In this document: positions 60,430 through 64,000 of the stretch, in pieces
How positions within the stretch are numbered: the first letter of the stretch is position 1
How the letters are laid out: every line of letters begins with the position of its first letter
Source: Heterobasidion occidentale
Taxonomy: Eukaryota > Basidiomycota > Agaricomycetes > Russulales > Bondarzewiaceae
DNA length: 64,000 nucleotides
Reading direction: 5' to 3'
Assembly (NCBI GenBank): GCA_039111635.1
Contig: JBCAQO010000002.1
Coordinates: 1,674,001 to 1,738,000 of the forward strand
Made by a program: the position numbers and the translations under genes
The notes under the pieces: generated by a model
What the model saw: the letters and a program-made list of their open reading frames with translations, nothing else
Databases searched by the model: none
Told to the model about the DNA's origin: nothing

Positions 60430-61746
60430 GGATATCCACCAGACACTAGACGAACCAACAACCAACTTTGACAGAACAATCGTCCTATCCATCAAAGGGG
60501 AAACCACTGGTATTACTCCAACACCAATTGGCCAGCTCCCCCAAACTTTGATAACTGCTCGTACCGAGAAGGACAATATTTCTTCACAAGAGAAGACAAA
60601 ACAGAAGCTGAGTGGGCTTGGGACAAAATAGCAGAAGACTGGGTAGAGCCACCCTAGTACAGAAACCCTGAAGCGGAAATCCCGGATACATTGGAAGAAG
60701 AAGAAGAAGGAACATCTGAGTCTGAATCCTCGGATATTCAAACACCGATCAATACCCGAAATATTGAAGACAATGCCATTATGTTAACAAATCCTACAGC
60801 TCCCCCTACAACCACATTGTCCAGAAGGGGCAAGCTTAAACTCCCCGATAATTTCGAAAGGGATAGAACACGATCACAGAAATTTATTATGAATTGCCTC
60901 CTCCTTTTCACAGCAGAATCAGACTGGTACAAGACGGATGAGGACAAGGTTTCCCTCACCCTCTCATGCATGAGGTATGGAACAGCCAGTGTATGGGCAG
61001 AAAGCTTCCTAAAGAAGACAGTTGGGGCGACCCCACTCAAGACCCTCGGAACTTGGTCCGACTTCCTTGACAAGTTTAAACTTCAATTCAAGGAAACAAA
61101 CCTTATGGACAAGGCCCAAAGCGCTCTTATGTCTTTCTCCCAAGGGAAGATAATGGTGGACGAATACTCCAATCAATTCGTCCTTATAGCCGCTGACGCC
61201 AACATCACCGACAAGGAACAAGTTCCTTACTTTTAGAGAGGACTTGACCCGAAGGTCATGGACAAGATCTATGACAAAGAAACACCGCCGAAAGACACGA
61301 TCCAAGACTGGATCAATACTGCCTGTGAAATAGATAGACACTTGAGAGCCCAAAGTGCTCAAAAGGTGATCCTCGCCAACTCCATCTCATTCCGAAGCGA
61401 CTTCCTCAATCGCTTTCACCTCCAACCCGCCCTCCGTTATAATTCTACCAACGCTCCTCGCAGAATGAACAACCAGGTAGTTGACATGGACATTGACGCC
61501 TCTCAAAAGAGGGACGCCGCTCGCCAGAAGCGCACACATGATGGCAAGCCCACTACCTATTGTTTTAATTGTGGAAGAGAAGGACATTGGGCAAATAACT
61601 GCCATGCTCCCCGTAGAGGCATTCCCTCGTCTCGAGGAAATTGGAGCAAGCCAGTGGGCAGAGGAGGTAGAAGAACTTACACTGCAGACATGGAGGATGA
61701 AGATGATCAAGAATCCCTGTTGGGAGACAACGCAGGACTTCATTGA
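60430..61746 (+). pseudogene. Gypsy gag with zinc knuckle, interrupted by stops
   Basis: An open frame with Gag features: KLPDNFERDRTRSQKFI, SVWAESFLKKTVG, FLDKFKLQFKETNLMDKA, then CCHC CFNCGREGHWANNC (61561-61602) and a Gly/Arg-rich tail. Stops interrupt it at about 60656 (TAG) and 61234-61236 (TAG, where the flanking PYF/RGLDP pattern suggests a lost Trp). The first in-frame ATG after the first stop is at 60781. Confidence 0.75.
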
Positions 61747-61999
61747 GGACTGGAGGAGGGGGGTTCTCATGGCAACTACTGTTGGGTATCACAACCTGGT
61801 AATCCGGTGGAATGTGAGGACCCTCCCACAAGGAGCAGAGGATCAGGCCAGAGCAATGGAGAGCGCTACATACCGCCTAACGGACGATGAGGCAACGGAC
61901 CCATCCATGATACTGCTGGCGTCCGAGCGCTCTTTAGAGAAGTAGGGGAGGCCAAGGCCAAACAAATGTTGGTGGATCTAGCAGAGGATTTTTCCTGAC

Positions 62000-63060
62000 C
62001 TCTCCTTCACCAGCCAAAGAGAGGGGGTCAAGGAAACTCAAGTATGATTCCCCGTCATATATTCAAATTGGAGCAATGAACAGCCACATCATTACCCCCA
62101 TCTGACTTGACGTGTGATTAACAACTCGAGGAAGAAGCGCTGGAGCCAGAGCCGCCATCAACTCAGCTTGCGAAGGGATCTTGGTGAACAAGAAGTGGGT
62201 ACGAAAACACAATCTTCCAACGTACCCCTTAAACCGCCCTATCCACGTTTGCAATGTTGACGACACCATCAACAAGGCAGGCCTCATTCAATGAGGCCTG
62301 GACGTGAATCTCACTGTTCAGGATAGACAGGGGAGAACCCACACTGAACGTGTCCAGATGTTTATCACCAATCGAACGGATTGGTTGAAATACCACGACC
62401 CCTCTATTGGGTGGAGGCGCCGTGAAGTACACTTTGATCGATGCCCCAGAGACTGCCAACAACCACACGGGTTGACTAAGGCAAGGGAAGAGCCTACCAA
62501 GAAGGCATGGCTAGCGAAACTACGCGGTGACAAGATTCCTCAGTGGACGAAACCGCATCTTGTCTCTGAACCGGTAGGACCTTCGTGAACTTGGACTAAA
62601 GAACAATGGCAACAAGTCCCCGCAAAAGAATGGAAATCTTGGTTCCTCTCCCTGTTAGAACACAAATCCCGACAAGCTAAGGCTCGGGAGTGGCTCAAGG
62701 AGCAAGTGGCCGAAAGGAAGGAACACCGGCAAGCTCAACAAGAGGTAGCTCAGAGCAAAGCTTTAGGAGAAGTTGCCAAAGAGGCGCAAATACCATTTGA
62801 CTCCTCCACAATGGATAGCAGAGAAGAACCCGTCATCAGAAAGGTAGCTCCTGAACCCTCGGGATTTGCTAGCTTTGACAAAGACCTGGAAGAGGAAATT
62901 GACACAACCGACTTGAAGAGTCACGTGCCATCAGAGTACCATTCCTACCTTGACATCTTTAGCGAAAGGCGATTGCAGAGACTCCCCCAACACACTATAT
63001 GGGATCATGCAATAGACCTCTTTCAAACCCTAGGCCCCAAGGATATTTCCCTTGAGCCCG
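62000..63060 (+). pseudogene. Gypsy protease-linker region with several stops
   Basis: Frames broken at short distances (stops near 62107, 62119, 62292) encode VNKKWVRKHNLPTYPLNRPI and ERVQMFITNRTDWLKYHDPS, the region between Gag and RT in fungal Gypsy polyproteins, where the aspartic protease normally lies. From 62706 to 63071 an open stretch contains ELEEEIDTTDLK-like and YHSYLDIFSERRLQRLPQH, matching the segment just before RT (DFSKVFSE-type). The catalytic protease triad is not recognisable. Confidence 0.6.
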
Positions 63061-63066
63061 GAGAAG

Positions 63067-64000
63067 CATGACGAGCTAGGGAAATTCATCAAGGAGCATC
63101 TTTCTAGGGGAACAATACGTTGGTCAACAGCGCATAGCGCGGCCTCCTTCATAAACAAGAAGGATGGAAAGCTCCGTCTGGTACAGGATTATCGCCACCT
63201 TAACAAACACACCGTTTGAAATGTCTGCCCCCTACCATTAATCCAAGAACTATTGGATATTATTCGAGGGGCGACTGTATTCTCGAAGTTGGATGTTTGG
63301 TGGGGATACAACAGCGTGCGCATCAAAAAAGGGGACAAATCCAAGGCAGCCTTTGTAATGCCCTTGGGGCTCTTTGAACCTACAGTAATGTTCTTTGGGC
63401 TCACTAACTCCCTGGCCACTTTCCAGGCCATGATGAATATGATCTTCCAAATCTCATCCTCGCCCGAAAATCACGGTATACATGGACGACATCCTCATCT
63501 TCACGAAAACCACAGCAGAACACATTGTGGTTGTTCGACAAGTCCTCCAGATCCTACGTGACAACGATCTTTACCTCAAACCGGAGAAATACGAGTTCCA
63601 CAAGGAAAAGCTAAACTACTTGGGGTACACAATTTCAAAAGACCATGTCATCATGGAGGATTCAAAGATTGAAGCCATCCAGAAATGGCCCATCCCTCGC
63701 ACAGTCCGCGACATCCGCTCTTTCTTAGGCCTAGGGAACTTTTATCGGCGATTCATTGATAAGTTTTCCTTAATTGCTTGTCCCCTGCACGACCTTACCA
63801 AGAAAGACATGAAATGGGACTGGACCACGGACTGCCAACAGGCTTTTGACCAATTGAAGAAGGCCTTCATCAGTCAACCCGTCCTATTATACCCTGATCC
63901 GATGTGCCCCTACCGGCTTGTCACCGACGCCTCCCTCTCCGCATATGGTGCAGTCCTCTTACAGGAAGGACCTGATAACGACTGGCACCCAGTTGCCTAC
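63067..64000 (+). pseudogene. Gypsy reverse transcriptase and start of RNase H, frameshifted, 3' truncated
   Basis: RT motifs in order: GTIRWSTAHSAASFINKKDG, LRLVQDYRHLNKHTV followed by a TGA (63219-63221), [59 protein letters not shown], then a frameshift near 63455, and the catalytic [11 protein letters not shown] (about 63478). After RT comes FLGLGNFYRRFIDKFS and DASLSAYGAVLLQEG, the RNase H-like start. The reading frame runs off the window edge. The stop falls where relatives have a basic residue, consistent with CGA to TGA. Confidence 0.85.

Larger units (their letters stand above)
59717..64000 (+). mobile_element. Gypsy-type LTR retrotransposon, degenerate, cut by the window end
   Basis: Starts with a putative 575-bp LTR (59717-60291), followed by gag with a CCHC knuckle, a protease-like region and reverse transcriptase then RNase H, i.e. 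the Gypsy order (RT before integrase). The coding region carries several in-frame stops and frameshifts. The 3' part (rest of RNase H, integrase, 3' LTR) lies beyond position 64000. I could not find a clear primer-binding site after the LTR. Confidence 0.8.

Overview
The window reads as nuclear DNA of a filamentous basidiomycete, most probably an Agaricomycete. Almost every gene is cut by several 47-70 nt introns with GT..AG ends, genes are packed on both strands, and the protein set is fungal: Skt5-type chitin synthase activator, Zn2Cys6 regulator, Pom1-like DYRK, Jhd1 demethylase and fasciclin protein. I cannot name the species. Gene models were built by hand; in every multi-exon model the summed exon length is divisible by three and the splice phases agree.

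Layout. (1) 1-7.9 kb is transposon DNA. A terminal-inverted-repeat element (about 1612-7875) carries a tRNA-like SINE fragment and a structurally complete Copia LTR retrotransposon (2155-7478, two 361-bp LTRs, 5-bp target duplication). (2) 7.9-54.8 kb is a compact euchromatic block of 20 supported genes plus one doubtful small one: mitochondrial uL15, Prp38, Skt5, Jhd1, Pgk, a coiled-coil/RGG protein, tRNA isopentenyltransferase, fasciclin protein, V-ATPase subunit A, proteasome Rpt1, mitochondrial PDK/BCKDK-type kinase, Zn2Cys6 factor, DYRK kinase, ING/PHD protein, Nuf2, DDX41-type helicase, Gal7, bifunctional PFK-2/FBPase-2, a GT8-like glycosyltransferase and polynucleotide kinase/phosphatase. 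(3) 54.8-64 kb is again repeat DNA: a CpG-poor AT-rich stretch, a 60-bp minisatellite with a trimeric higher-order pattern, two related LTR-like sequences, Copia-type pol remnants, and a Gypsy element that runs off the right edge.

The genes are mostly conserved housekeeping functions (splicing, translation, glycolysis and its regulation, protein turnover, vacuolar acidification, chromatin, kinetochore, DNA repair). I see no pathway cluster: GAL7 stands without GAL1 or GAL10. The architecture is still informative. There are short head-to-head promoters (VMA1/RPT1 about 209 bp, DDX41/GAL7 132 bp, GT8/PNKP 255 bp) and tight tail-to-tail pairs (100-190 bp). The repeat flanks carry strong CpG decay: all seven differences between the Copia LTRs are CpG transitions, and the last exon of the PNKP gene sits in a roughly 480-bp tract with no CpG. 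No convincing new multi-gene system was found; the most interesting items are the CpG-decay signatures, two frame-forced GC-AG introns in neighbouring genes, a large His/Pro insertion in a fasciclin domain, and the minisatellite higher-order structure.
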